NCBI RefSeq assembly: GCF_026342835.1
Contig: NZ_JAPEMI010000001.1
Location: 3,168,501-3,232,500 of the forward strand
Reading direction: 5' to 3'
Length of the DNA: 64,000 nucleotides
DNA from: Streptomyces sp. NBC_00154
Lineage (GTDB): Bacteria > Actinomycetota > Actinomycetes > Streptomycetales > Streptomycetaceae
A program made the translations under genes and the position numbers. Below are positions 46,404 through 54,530 of the stretch, in pieces (position 1 is the first letter of the stretch; every line of letters starts with the position of its first letter). The notes under the pieces are model-generated. The model was not told the DNA's origin. It worked only from the letters and a program-made list of their open reading frames with translations, and did not search any database.

Positions 46404-47273
46404 TCAGTCGGCGATGAGTCCTTCCCGAAGCTGTGCGAGCGTCCGGGTGAGCAGCCGCGAGACATGCATCTGCGAGATGCCGACCTCCTCGCCGATCTGT
46501 GACTGGGTCATGTTGGCGAAGAACCGCAGCATGATGATCTGCCGCTCCCGGGGCGGGAGTTTGGCCAGCAGCGGCTTCAGCGACTCGCGGTACTCGACGC
46601 CCTCCAGCGCCGAGTCCTCGTAACCGAGCCGGTCCGCGAGGGAACCCTCGCCGCCGTCGTCCTCGGGAGAGGGCGAGTCCAGCGAGGACGCGGTGTACGC
46701 GTTGCCGACGGCCAGGCCGTCGACCACGTCCTCCTCGGAGACCCCGAGCGCCACCGCGAGCTCCGGCACGGTCGGCGAGCGGTCGAGCTTCTGGGCCAGC
46801 TCGTCGCTGGTCCTGGTCAGCGCGAGCCGCAGCTCCTGGAGCCGGCGCGGTACCCGCACCGACCAGGAGGTGTCGCGGAAGAAGCGCTTGATCTCGCCGA
46901 CGACGGTGGGCATCGCGAACGTCGGGAACTCCACGCCCCGCTCGCAGTCGAACCGGTCGATCGCCTTGATCAGGCCGATCGTCCCGACCTGGACGATGTC
47001 CTCCATCGGTTCGTTACGGCTCCGGAACCGCGCCGCCGCGTAACGCACGAGCGGGAGGTTGAGCTCGATGAGTGTGTCCCGTACGTAGGCACGCTCCGGG
47101 CTGTCGTCCGGTCCGTCGGGACCCGGTGCGGGCCCCAGGGCGGCGAGCCGCTGGAACAGGGAGCGGGACAGAGTGCGGGTGTCGATGGCTTCCGACGAGC
47201 TGGTGAGCACAACGGGTGCGGGTGCGCTCTTCGTGAGCGTGAGCACCTTCGAGCTGCCCTGTTCTGCGGACAT
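46404..47273 (-). CDS. SigB/SigF/SigG-type RNA polymerase sigma factor (copy 1)
   Basis: 289 residues from MSAEQGSSKVLTL, with AAGGGGGTG upstream. Regions 2 ([27 protein letters not shown]), 3 (SVRVPRRLQELRLALTRTSDELAQ) and 4 (LPPRERQIIMLRFFANMTQ, then [16 protein letters not shown]) are intact. This group is normally controlled by anti-sigma kinases and serves stress response or spore development. A paralogue lies immediately upstream on the same strand, and both promoters carry the same GACATGTC palindrome. Confidence 0.92.
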   Translation of the reverse strand: MSAEQGSSKVLTLTKSAPAPVVLTSSSEAIDTRTLSRSLFQRLAALGPAPGPDGPDDSPERAYVRDTLIELNLPLVRYAAARFRSRNEPMEDIVQVGTIGLIKAIDRFDCERGVEFPTFAMPTVVGEIKRFFRDTSWSVRVPRRLQELRLALTRTSDELAQKLDRSPTVPELAVALGVSEEDVVDGLAVGNAYTASSLDSPSPEDDGGEGSLADRLGYEDSALEGVEYRESLKPLLAKLPPRERQIIMLRFFANMTQSQIGEEVGISQMHVSRLLTRTLAQLREGLIAD

Positions 47274-47386
47274 GCCACCCCCTTGAGGTCGCGGACGGTC
47301 GCGTTGAGCCGCGACCATCGGAGGAACGCAGCCTCCACCTGAATACCGGAGGCGGGGCTGCGGCAAACGCGGTTCACGCAGAATGT

Positions 47387-47419
47387 CACATGTCGGCAAC
47401 ACGCTGTAGTGACATGTCG
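47387..47419. promoter_or_regulatory. paired ACATGTCG sites in the copy-1 sigma promoter
   Basis: ACATGTCG occurs at 47388-47395 and 47412-47419, 24 bp apart centre to centre; the second is part of the palindrome GACATGTC (47411-47418). On the minus strand a TTGACT lies 4 nt upstream of the palindrome, so the palindrome would sit between the -35 and -10 elements. Confidence 0.55.
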
Positions 47420-47508
47420 ACAAGTCAAGGTGGAGTATGCGCAGTTAACGGGGGGTCTGGGGCATTCGGGCGTTCCGGGGCGAGCTTCGGATGATCTACC
47501 CGATCCGG

Positions 47509-48351
47509 TTACGCCTCGATCCTATTTGCGGATCTGAGACGCGCGAAGCTTCTCGCCAGGAGTCTTGACACATGCATCTGGGAGACGCCCAGTTCGGCGC
47601 TGATCTGCGACTGTGTCAGATTGCTGTAGTAGCGCAGCAGCAGGATCCGCTGCTCGCGTTCGGGCAGCTGGACGAGCAGATGCCGGACCAGGTCGCGGTG
47701 TTCGACCCCGGCGAGTGCGGGGTCCTCGTAGCCGAGCCGGTCGAGCAGTCCGGGCAGCCCGTCGCCCTCCTGGGCCGCTTCCAGAGAGGTCGCGTGATAG
47801 GAGCGGCCGGCCTCGATGCAGGCCAGCACCTCCTCCTCGGAGATCTTCAGTCGTTCGGCGATCTCGGCGGTGGTGGGCGAGCGACCGTGCGCCGTCGTCA
47901 GGTCCTCGGTGGCGCCGGTGACCTGGACCCAGAGCTCGTGCAGCCGCCGCGGTACGTGGACGGTCCGCACGTTGTCCCGGAAGTACCGCTTGATCTCGCC
48001 GACGACGGTGGGCATGGCGAAGGTGGGGAACTGCACGCCGCGCTCGGGGTCGAACCGGTCGATGGCGTTGATCAGACCGATCGTGCCGACCTGGACGACG
48101 TCCTCCATCGGTTCGTTGCGGCTCCGGAAGCGCGCAGCGGCGTACCGGACGAGGGGGAGGTTCGCCTCGATGAGAGCCGCCCGCACCCTGCCGTGCTCCG
48201 GAGTTCCCGGTTCCAGCTGCTTGAGCTCCCCGAAGAGGACCTGGGTGAGTGCCCTGGTGTCCGCACCCCGGGTCCTGGCGGGCGTCGTGCTGTCGGGCGT
48301 CTCCGTCTGGACGGTCTGGGGAGGCACTTGAGGCGCTGTACTGGCCGGCAC
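47509..48351 (-). CDS. SigB/SigF/SigG-type RNA polymerase sigma factor (copy 2)
   Basis: 280 residues. GTG start ([13 protein letters not shown]) with GGGGTGG upstream. Same region 2-3-4 layout as its neighbour, with near-identical blocks such as [15 protein letters not shown] and SQMHVSRLL and a diverged region 1. It is probably the product of a tandem duplication. No anti-sigma or antagonist genes are adjacent; the ATPases at 2.25 and 9.5 kb are too distant to assign. Confidence 0.92.
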   Translation of the reverse strand: MPASTAPQVPPQTVQTETPDSTTPARTRGADTRALTQVLFGELKQLEPGTPEHGRVRAALIEANLPLVRYAAARFRSRNEPMEDVVQVGTIGLINAIDRFDPERGVQFPTFAMPTVVGEIKRYFRDNVRTVHVPRRLHELWVQVTGATEDLTTAHGRSPTTAEIAERLKISEEEVLACIEAGRSYHATSLEAAQEGDGLPGLLDRLGYEDPALAGVEHRDLVRHLLVQLPEREQRILLLRYYSNLTQSQISAELGVSQMHVSRLLARSFARLRSANRIEA

Positions 48352-48417
48352 GATACGCCACCCCTTTGCGGTCAACTTCGGTCAACTCATCCGTCAAAAG
48401 CGGTCATAGCATCACAA

Positions 48418-48425
48418 GACATGTC
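48418..48425. promoter_or_regulatory. GACATGTC palindrome in the copy-2 sigma promoter
   Basis: Same 8-bp palindrome as in the copy-1 promoter, 67 nt upstream of the start codon. A TTGCAC hexamer on the minus strand lies 6 nt before it, giving nearly the same placement relative to a -35-like element. Confidence 0.5.
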
Positions 48426-48485
48426 CACTGTGTGCAAGCACCGCGTAGTGCCGTGTTGGGGTCAAGTTGGTTTAAACAAGAGGAA

Positions 48486-48514
48486 AAGCCCCTCACCGGA
48501 TCGGTGGGGGGCTT
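48486..48514. terminator. 12-bp stem terminator
   Basis: AAGCCCCTCACC (48486-48497) pairs with GGTGGGGGGCTT (48503-48514) with one G-T pair, loop GGATC, flanked by A-rich sequence. It lies between the Dabb gene and the upstream sigma-factor promoter. Confidence 0.7.
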
Positions 48515-48559
48515 ACGCGCTCCTGGACCGAGAGGTCCGGAACGTCGGAACCGAGGGGG

Positions 48560-48853
48560 TCAGAACGGATAGTCGGCGATCACCCAGGTGGCGAAGGCCC
48601 GCCACTGTCCGGCGGCGGCCTGATGGGCCGGGTGCTCGATGTAGCGCTTCAGCGCGTCCTCGTCGGCGACCGTGGAGTTGATGGCGAAGTCGTAGGCGAT
48701 CGGCCGGTCGGTGATGTTCCAGGCGCACTCCCAGAACTCCAGCTCGGGGATCTTTCCCGCCAGCTCCTGGAACGCCTTCGCCCCGGCGACGACCTGCGGA
48801 TCGTCGCGCCTCACGCCGTCGTTCAGCTTGAACAGGACCAGGTGGCGGATCAT
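48560..48853 (-). CDS. Dabb (stress-responsive A/B barrel) protein
   Basis: 97 residues. Dimeric ferredoxin-like fold: MIRHLVLFKLNDGV ... FWECAWNITDRPIAYDFAINSTVADEDALKRYIEHPAHQAA. These small dimers bind or process hydrophobic metabolites or act in stress; no catalytic assignment is possible. Its AGGAG ribosome site lies immediately after the stop of the upstream small gene, so the two are probably translated from one mRNA. Confidence 0.88.
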   Translation of the reverse strand: MIRHLVLFKLNDGVRRDDPQVVAGAKAFQELAGKIPELEFWECAWNITDRPIAYDFAINSTVADEDALKRYIEHPAHQAAAGQWRAFATWVIADYPF

Positions 48854-48863
48854 GGGGGTACTC

Positions 48864-49028
48864 CTACTTCACGAGCTCGGACATGAAATCGCCGACGCCC
48901 TGTGCGGCACTCGAAACGCCCTCGAACCCTACCTGGACAAGATCCGCGGCCCGTTCCGGGGACGTGATGATCGTGTAAAGCACGAAGACGACAACCATGT
49001 AGAGCGCGATCTTCTTCGTTTGCACCAT
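48864..49028 (-). CDS. small membrane protein
   Basis: 54 residues starting MVQTKKIALYMVVVF, with AGGGGC just upstream; an ATG six codons earlier is possible. One N-terminal membrane helix (IALYMVVVFVLYTIIT) is followed by a short amphipathic tail (ERAADLVQVGFEGVSSAAQ). 10 nt upstream of the Dabb gene and likely in one operon with it. Function unknown. Confidence 0.75.
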   Translation of the reverse strand: MVQTKKIALYMVVVFVLYTIITSPERAADLVQVGFEGVSSAAQGVGDFMSELVK

Positions 49029-49228
49029 CAGCCCCTGCCACCCCATTCGATCCCCTGTGCAGTCGGACGATTCTATCCGCACAGATGGCCGTATCCGGTG
49101 GGGGTTTCCGGCGGGGTTTGCGATGGGCTTTCCGATCCGGCGCCTCGCGCACTTCTGTCAGGGGGGATGCCTCTTCGGCCCGCTCCGCCGTGCACACTCG
49201 CGGCGTGGATCTCCGGGCCCGGCCGACT

Positions 49229-49795
49229 TCAGTACGCGTGCCGGTCCGGCTTGCTCATCCATGAGTCGTAGGCCTGGGCGCCGATTTCGGGGTAAACCTG
49301 TTCGATCCTGATCCTGCGTTGGTCGAGCGGCTTCTTGAAGTCCTCGTACTGGTAGGCGTCGTCGAAGCCGATCCGGGCGGTGTCGTCCAGGTCGCAGCTG
49401 AAGTACACCGCATCGATCCGCGACCAGTAGATGGCGCTCATGCACATCGGACAGGGGGCACCGCTGATGTAGATCGAGCAGCCTTGGAGCATCCGGGCGC
49501 GCTCGGGCACGGGATCGGGTGACCCGTCAGGACGGGGCACGTACTCCAGAGTGCTCTCGTTCTGGTGTTCTTCGGAGATCGACGGAGCCTCGGGGTTGAG
49601 TTGCTGCACGGCCTTGCGGATCGTTTCGATCTCGGCGTGGGCCGTGGGGTCGCCGGTGAGGAGCACCCGGTTCTGCCCACGGGCGATGATGTCGCCGTTG
49701 CGGGTGATCACCGCGCCGAAGGGTCCGCCCCAGCCGTTCTCCACCGACTCGGTGGCCAGTCGGACCGCTTCGGTGATGAGCTCTTTGTGTTCCAT
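49229..49795 (-). CDS. nucleoside/guanine deaminase family protein
   Basis: 188 residues from MEHKELITEA, with GGAGAC upstream. Cytidine-deaminase-like zinc fold: TAHAEIETIRKA (zinc His and catalytic Glu) and APCPMCMSAIYW (two zinc Cys). The length and the C-terminal segment IGFDDAYQYEDFKKPLDQRR resemble bacterial guanine deaminases (GuaD type), which convert guanine to xanthine in the cytosol. An insertion of about 25 residues (EEHQNESTLEYVPRPDG) sits between the motifs. Confidence 0.86.
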   Translation of the reverse strand: MEHKELITEAVRLATESVENGWGGPFGAVITRNGDIIARGQNRVLLTGDPTAHAEIETIRKAVQQLNPEAPSISEEHQNESTLEYVPRPDGSPDPVPERARMLQGCSIYISGAPCPMCMSAIYWSRIDAVYFSCDLDDTARIGFDDAYQYEDFKKPLDQRRIRIEQVYPEIGAQAYDSWMSKPDRHAY

Positions 49796-49845
49796 CTGGG
49801 TCTCCGATCGACATCGATGCCCTTGGCGAAACCAACGCATGGAGA

Positions 49846-49872
49846 GGGGCAATCAAATGTCTGATTTGCCCC
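49846..49872. promoter_or_regulatory. hairpin in the deaminase/ABM divergent promoter region
   Basis: GGGGCAA (49846-49852) pairs with TTGCCCC (49866-49872), with an inner TCA/TGA extension. It is followed by AT-rich sequence (TAAAATAACG). Could be an operator for either divergent gene. Confidence 0.4.
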
Positions 49873-49902
49873 TAAAATAACGCATACATTAAGCTACTGC
49901 AG

Positions 49903-50880
49903 GTGAGCCCCCGTGCAAGCCGTGAGCCGCCGGCAGAGAACGCCACCGTGGTGACCACGCAGAAGGTGTGCGCGGGTCGCGCCGACGACTATCAGCGCTG
50001 GCAGCACAGGATGAACGAAGCGGCCCGCGAATTCGACGGGTTCGAGGCTGTCGAGGTGTACCCGCCCGCGGCAGGCGACGAGAACGAATGGGTGGCGGTC
50101 TTCCGTTTCGCCGGTGTCGACCACCTGACGGCCTGGCTGGATTCCGGCAGACGGCAGGAGTTGCTCGACGAAGGGCAGGAATTCTTCGAGGGATCTCCGA
50201 CGCAGGAGGTGCTTCGTGGCGGCGCCCCTGCCGAGCAGGCGCCGGAGACGATCACGGCCGTCGTCTCGCACGAGGTGAAGCCCGGGCGGGAGGAGGAATT
50301 CCTGCGCTGGCAGGAGAAGGCCTTCAAGGCACAGGCGAAGTCACCCGGATTCATGGGCTCCGAGCTGTTCAGGCCCGTGAAGGGCGTGCAGGAGCACTGG
50401 GTCGCCGTCTTCCGGTTCGACTCCCGCGAGCACCTCGACGACTGGCTCGCCTCCGATGTCCGCCAGACACTGTTGGAGGAGGGCCGCGCCTATTTCGCCT
50501 CCTACGACGTACGCAAGGTCCGCTCGGCGTTCAGCGGTTGGTTCCGGTTCGGCGAAGGCAAGCAGGACAGTGCACCGCCCAACTGGAAGCAGGCCATGAC
50601 CGTGCTCCTGGCCCTCTATCCCACGGTGATGATCCTGAACCTGACCGAGGGGCGCTGGCTGGGCAAGCTCGGCGTCCCCGGATACATCGGCCTCTTCATC
50701 GGGAACATGCTGAGCGTCAGTGCGCTGACCTGGCTGCTGATGCCTCTGGTGAACAAGGCACTCGCCTTCTGGCTGGTGCCCAGCCGCGCAACCACCTACC
50801 GCGTGCACCTGACCGGTGCCGCGGCAGTGGTGCTCTGCTACGTACTGGTCCTCGTCATCTTCGGCCTGACCACCCACTGA
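49903..50880 (+). CDS. tandem ABM-domain membrane protein
   Basis: 325 residues, GTG start with a poor ribosome site. Two antibiotic-biosynthesis-monooxygenase ferredoxin-like domains at about 12-105 and 115-215 have parallel motifs (YQRWQHRMNEAAREFDGFEAVEVY; FLRWQEKAFKAQAKSPGFMGSELF). After them come two or three membrane helices at about 225-320 (MTVLLALYPTVMILNL; LSVSALTWLLMPLVNKALAF; AAVVLCYVLVLVIFGL). Related proteins are annotated only as ABM family. It probably acts as a membrane-bound oxygenase or binding protein at the cytoplasmic face. 42 nt upstream of the flavoenzyme gene. Confidence 0.82.
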   Translation: MSPRASREPPAENATVVTTQKVCAGRADDYQRWQHRMNEAAREFDGFEAVEVYPPAAGDENEWVAVFRFAGVDHLTAWLDSGRRQELLDEGQEFFEGSPTQEVLRGGAPAEQAPETITAVVSHEVKPGREEEFLRWQEKAFKAQAKSPGFMGSELFRPVKGVQEHWVAVFRFDSREHLDDWLASDVRQTLLEEGRAYFASYDVRKVRSAFSGWFRFGEGKQDSAPPNWKQAMTVLLALYPTVMILNLTEGRWLGKLGVPGYIGLFIGNMLSVSALTWLLMPLVNKALAFWLVPSRATTYRVHLTGAAAVVLCYVLVLVIFGLTTH

Positions 50881-50922
50881 CCGATCACCAGTCGGCGGCA
50901 GCCGTGACGCGAGGAGGTCGTG

Positions 50923-52332
50923 ATGCCCGAACGGACGCACGCAGGACCCTTCGAGGGGACCCTGATCCGACGGGGCGACCCCGGCTACGACCGTGCCCGT
51001 GCCGACGCGGTGTGGAACGGGCTGACGCCGGAACGGTTTCCTGAGGTCATCCTGCAGGGCGCCGCAGAGCGGGACATCCCCTTGGCCCTGGCCTGGGCAC
51101 GCGCCCAGGGGCTGCGCGTCTCCACGCGCTCCGGCGGGCACAACTGGTCAGGTTCCCAACTCCGCGACGGGGGCCTGCTGATCGACCTGTCACGGCTGCG
51201 GCACTGCGGCGTCGACCCGGTGTCGGAGACGGCCGAGGTGGGGCCCGCAGTCACCGGGATGGATCTGGTCGAGGCCCTCGCCCCGCATGACCTGGCCTTT
51301 CCCGTGGGGCACTGCCCCTCCGTCGCGGTGGGCGGCTATCTGCTGAGCGGCGGACTCGGCTGGAACTCCCGTGCGTGGGGACCGGCATGTGCCGACGTCC
51401 TGGAGATCCGGGCTGTCACCGCCGACGGCCGGACGGTCGTCTGCAGCGAGACCGAGAACGCCGACCTCTTCTGGGCCGCGCGCGGCGCGGGGCCGGGTTT
51501 CTTCGCCGTCGTCACCCACTTCCGGCTCGGTCTGCACCCTCACCCCGCGGCAATCACGACCACCGGCCTCACCTTCCCGCTGGCCGACGTCGAGCGCGTG
51601 ACGGGCTGGGCCGTCCGGACCGCACGTGACCTGCCGTCGAACGTCGAGACGGCTCTCGTCCTGGCAGCCTCCGGCGAGGCGACGGCCACGGCCCCGCCGG
51701 GGCCGCGGATCACCGTCGGTGCCACTGCTTTCGCTGCGACGCGGGACGAGGCGCTCGCTGCTCTCGAACCGCTGGGCGCCTGTCCGTTCGCCGAGCAAGC
51801 CCTGTCCCGGCAGCAACCCGAGCCGACATCTTTCGCGGCACTGCACGACGGCGCCGGTCGGGCGTGGCCGCCGGCGCATCGCTACGCGGCGGACACGCTG
51901 TGGTCGGCGGAGAGCTACGAGACTCTGATGACCCGCATCGCCGGCGTCCTCGCGCGGGCCCCCTCCGGCAAGTCCCTGGTGCTCGCGCCCGTGCAGCCGG
52001 TCTCCCCGGACCCGGCGCTGCTGCGGAACATGGCCTTCTCGGCGCCCGGCGACTCCTACCTCGCCTGTTACGCGGTCTGGGACGATCCGGCTGCGGACGA
52101 GGCGAACACCGGGTGGCTGCGGGAGACGATGGCCGCGGCTGACCCGTCGGGTCGCGGTGGTCACTACATCGCCGAAGCAGATCTGGAAGCCGATGCCGAC
52201 CGACCCCGGCGCTCGTACGCCGCCGCCGACTGGGTCCGCCTGCAGGAACTCAAGCTCGAGTGGGACCCGGACGACGTCTTCCACTCCTACCTCGCGCCCG
52301 TGTCACGGGGCGCCCGGCTCGAGCGTCCTTGA
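50923..52332 (+). CDS. BBE-like FAD-dependent oxidoreductase (bicovalent flavin type)
   Basis: 469 residues, ATG with GAGGAGG 5 nt upstream. FAD-binding PCMH domain with RSGGHNW (H73, histidyl-flavin) and GHCPSVAVGGYLLSGGLGW (C131, cysteinyl-flavin) indicates bicovalent FAD. The C-terminal BBE segment reads VRLQELKLEWDPDDVFHSY. Such enzymes oxidise sugars, alkaloids or polyketide alcohols. There is no signal peptide. Probably one unit with the ABM protein. The last chromosomal gene before the mobile element. Confidence 0.9.
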   Translation: MPERTHAGPFEGTLIRRGDPGYDRARADAVWNGLTPERFPEVILQGAAERDIPLALAWARAQGLRVSTRSGGHNWSGSQLRDGGLLIDLSRLRHCGVDPVSETAEVGPAVTGMDLVEALAPHDLAFPVGHCPSVAVGGYLLSGGLGWNSRAWGPACADVLEIRAVTADGRTVVCSETENADLFWAARGAGPGFFAVVTHFRLGLHPHPAAITTTGLTFPLADVERVTGWAVRTARDLPSNVETALVLAASGEATATAPPGPRITVGATAFAATRDEALAALEPLGACPFAEQALSRQQPEPTSFAALHDGAGRAWPPAHRYAADTLWSAESYETLMTRIAGVLARAPSGKSLVLAPVQPVSPDPALLRNMAFSAPGDSYLACYAVWDDPAADEANTGWLRETMAAADPSGRGGHYIAEADLEADADRPRRSYAAADWVRLQELKLEWDPDDVFHSYLAPVSRGARLERP

Positions 52333-52370
52333 TACGGATCCGGCGCCGATCACGGGGTGGGAAACAAAAA

Positions 52371-52407
52371 ACCGCCCCCGACCTGCTTTCGCAGGATCGG
52401 AGGCGGT
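52371..52407 (-). terminator. rho-independent terminator originally serving tRNA-Ser(CGA)
   Basis: Imperfect long stem from ACCGCC (52371-52376) to AGGCGGT (52401-52407) with a CCTGC/GCAGG inner helix and TTTC loop. Read on the minus strand it ends in a T run (plus-strand A run at 52363-52371). It sits just past the 3' end of the tRNA fragment, as expected for the tRNA's own terminator. Also convergent to the flavoenzyme gene. Confidence 0.8.
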
Positions 52408-52416
52408 CTTCCGAAG

Positions 52417-52470
52417 CGGTAGCGGAGGGATTTGAACCCTCGGTGAGTTTCCCCACACTCGCTTTCGAGG
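52417..52470 (-). other. element attachment site: 3' fragment of tRNA-Ser(CGA)
   Basis: On the minus strand this reads from the anticodon loop (CCTCGAAAGCGAG) through the variable arm, T-arm (GAGGGTTCAAATCCCTC) and 3' acceptor strand CGCTACC with discriminator G. The 5' half is missing: upstream sequence gives no CTCGC to pair with GCGAG, and no GGTAGCG or D-arm. It is therefore not a functional tRNA but the duplicated target left when an element inserts at a tRNA 3' end. Confidence 0.9.
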
Positions 52471-52542
52471 TCTGTTCGTGCTGGTCAGGGCGTGATTCGG
52501 AGCCGTTCAGCCTCGTTCATTGCCATACTCCGGGCCCATTGC

Positions 52543-52597
52543 GTGAACCGCTCTGGATGGCGCCGGACGAGAGTGAATGAGACGGAAACTGAGACGG
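52543..52597 (+). repeat. 55-bp direct repeat, copy A
   Basis: Matches copy B (54440-54494) at 47 of 55 positions without gaps. The last 19 bases (GAGACGGAAACTGAGACGG) are identical. It lies downstream of the FG-GAP gene, which the two copies enclose. Confidence 0.85.
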
Positions 52598-52666
52598 CTC
52601 GGTCGCTGTCTCCTGCCGCTCGCCGCACCTGGGGGCGTGGCGGGACCTGGATACGGGGCGTTGGCG

Positions 52667-52708
52667 TGCCGCCTGCCGCCTGCCGCCTGCCGCCTGCTGC
52701 CTGCCGAC
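52667..52708. repeat. 7-bp microsatellite TGCCGCC
   Basis: Six tandem 7-nt units: four perfect TGCCGCC, then TGCTGCC and TGCCGAC. In the non-coding tract between the attachment site and the FG-GAP gene. Likely a slippage-prone tract with no recognised function. Confidence 0.85.
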
Positions 52709-52798
52709 GCAGGGGCCGGGCCACCGCGGTCCCGTCCGCGGCGGCCCGGCCGAAGGTGAGCGCCGCCTGGTGGCACGCTGCGCTGGGCGTATGCCTGC

Positions 52799-54283
52799 CT
52801 AGTTGGCGACGTGGGGGCTCGTCAGGGCGGCTCCGAAGTATCCGACGGTGTTGCGGACGGTAATACCGGCGCTCTTGCCGCACAGGTTGACCGAACCGCT
52901 CAGGACGGGACCGGAGGCCGAGCCGCGGGCGGTCCACAGGCAGCCATCGCTGTTCTCCGTGGATATGCCGACGATCGTCTCGGCCTTGCCGTCCTTGTTG
53001 AGGTCGGCAAGGTGGACGGCCGCGCCGAACTGGTCGCCGGCCTCTGCGGTGCCGGGCACGCCCGCCGTGTTCTGGGTGTATCCGGCCGCCTTGGTCGTCG
53101 TCAGGCCGGCGGCGGAGCCGCGCAGCAACACGGCCGTGCCTGCGTACTGGAGCGTGCCGATTGCCTCCCCGGGCGAGCCTACGAGGACATCGGCATACCC
53201 GTCCGCGTTGACGTCGCCGACACTGAGCGACTGGCCGAACTCGTCGCCATCCTCCGCGGTGCCCGGGACACCCGCTGTGTCCTGGTAGAAGACCTTCGGG
53301 TGCTGGTCTGCGGTGATGCCCTGCGCGCTGCCATAGAGGACCTGGATCTCGCCGCCACGGTGCGCCGCGCCGGTCGCGTTCGCAAGCGAGTCGTCTTCCG
53401 CGATGCCGGTCACCAGGTCGCCGTACCCGTCGCCGTTGATGTCGCCGATCTGGCCGGCGTGACCGTCGGCGTAGGGGAGTTCGGTGGGCCAGTTGGCGGA
53501 ATAGTCCGGGCTCGGAGGGCCGTTGTCGACATACACAGATCCGCGGAGGTCGTCGTCCGAAGGCCCGGGCAACCAGAACCGCTCCGCCCTGCCGTCGCCG
53601 TTAACGTCACCCATCACCACGCCGCGCGTCTCACCGAAGCGATCGTCCCGGTAGTTGGAGGCTGCCTTGCCGGTGCGGGTGAAGGGGCTGGTGTAGGAGG
53701 CGCCCTCGCAGCGCGAGCCGATGCTCACCTCCGGGGCGCCGTCCCCGTTCATGTCGCCTGTGGCCAGAGAATTCCCGAAGCCGCAGTACGTTCTGCCGTC
53801 CCCATATCCGGCGGGAGGGGAGATGGTCGCGCCGTCCGACAGCCCACTGGGCCCGCCCCACACGACGGTCACGGAGCCCCGGAGCTCGTTGTCGCCGACC
53901 TTCTCGCTCGGGGTGCCGACGAGCAGGTCCGCGTATCCGTCCCGGTCCAGGTCGGCGCTGGCGACCGTAGTACCGAAAGCGTCCCATTCCTCGGGGTCGC
54001 CGGGGATCCCGGAGGTCGCCTGCGTGATGACCGTCCGGCGCGTGGCGCTCACCGATGACGCCGACCCGTACATCACGACGACGGCGCCGGCTTCCTCCAC
54101 ACTGCCATTGGCTGCATAGGGCGCGCCCACGGCCAGGTCCCGATAGCCGTCACCGTTGAAGTCGTCCTGGACGGCCGCGGTGTTGGCCCCCTTGTACGGG
54201 CTGCTGGCGGAGGCTGTCGTCGGGGTCAGGGTGACGGCGAGGAGAGGGGCGAGCACGGCGGCGGCCGTGGCTGCTCTGTTCAA
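52799..54283 (-). CDS. secreted FG-GAP/VCBS repeat (integrin-like propeller) protein
   Basis: 494 residues, TTG start (MNRAATAAAV) with AAGGAG 6 nt upstream. Signal peptide ends TTASASSPYKG at about residue 27. About seven FG-GAP blades follow, each with a calcium-type DxDxDG loop (DDFNGDGYRDLAVGAPY; ADLDRDGYADLLVGTPS; GDINGDGYGDLVTGIAE; GDVNADGYADVLVGSP; ADLNKDGKAETIVGIS). It should be an exported calcium-binding beta-propeller; no catalytic domain is attached. Cargo of the mobile element, bracketed by the 55-bp direct repeats. Confidence 0.9.
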   Translation of the reverse strand: MNRAATAAAVLAPLLAVTLTPTTASASSPYKGANTAAVQDDFNGDGYRDLAVGAPYAANGSVEEAGAVVVMYGSASSVSATRRTVITQATSGIPGDPEEWDAFGTTVASADLDRDGYADLLVGTPSEKVGDNELRGSVTVVWGGPSGLSDGATISPPAGYGDGRTYCGFGNSLATGDMNGDGAPEVSIGSRCEGASYTSPFTRTGKAASNYRDDRFGETRGVVMGDVNGDGRAERFWLPGPSDDDLRGSVYVDNGPPSPDYSANWPTELPYADGHAGQIGDINGDGYGDLVTGIAEDDSLANATGAAHRGGEIQVLYGSAQGITADQHPKVFYQDTAGVPGTAEDGDEFGQSLSVGDVNADGYADVLVGSPGEAIGTLQYAGTAVLLRGSAAGLTTTKAAGYTQNTAGVPGTAEAGDQFGAAVHLADLNKDGKAETIVGISTENSDGCLWTARGSASGPVLSGSVNLCGKSAGITVRNTVGYFGAALTSPHVAN

Positions 54284-54439
54284 CGGAGCTCCTTGGCGGA
54301 AGGACGGGCACTACGGAGGGGGGAATGCCGAACGACGGGAGCGGCGGCGCCCCAGTCACCCCACTGGACACACGAGAGCACCTCAAGGTTGTACGGGTTC
54401 CGCTTCCGTCTCAGGAATGCATCCGCTCCGCGTCTCGAA

Positions 54440-54494
54440 GTGAACCTCTATGGATGGGGCCGGACGGGAATGTGCGAGACGGAAACTGAGACGG
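54440..54494 (+). repeat. 55-bp direct repeat, copy B
   Basis: 47/55 identity with copy A at 52543-52597, same orientation. It lies in the 247-nt divergent region between the FG-GAP and HIT genes. An inverted CTTCCGTCTCAG motif nearby (about 54403-54414) echoes the repeat core. Confidence 0.85.
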
Positions 54495-54530
54495 AGCCGT
54501 GGCCAGTTGGCAATCCGTAGGGTGGCTCGC

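Noticed and set aside
49229..52332. deaminase, ABM protein and flavoenzyme as element cargo
   Set aside because: They lie outside the tRNA fragment that marks the left end, on the chromosomal side of its terminator.
52417..52490. functional tRNA-Ser
   Set aside because: Only the 3' part is present; the anticodon stem has no 5' partner and there is no D-arm or 5' acceptor strand.
52485..52937. minus-strand ORF ending ERFTQWARSMAMNEAERLRITP
   Set aside because: Its end looks briefly protein-like, but it spans the microsatellite, repeat copy A and the 3' end of the FG-GAP gene with no domain. The resemblance to a frame over copy B simply reflects the DNA repeat.
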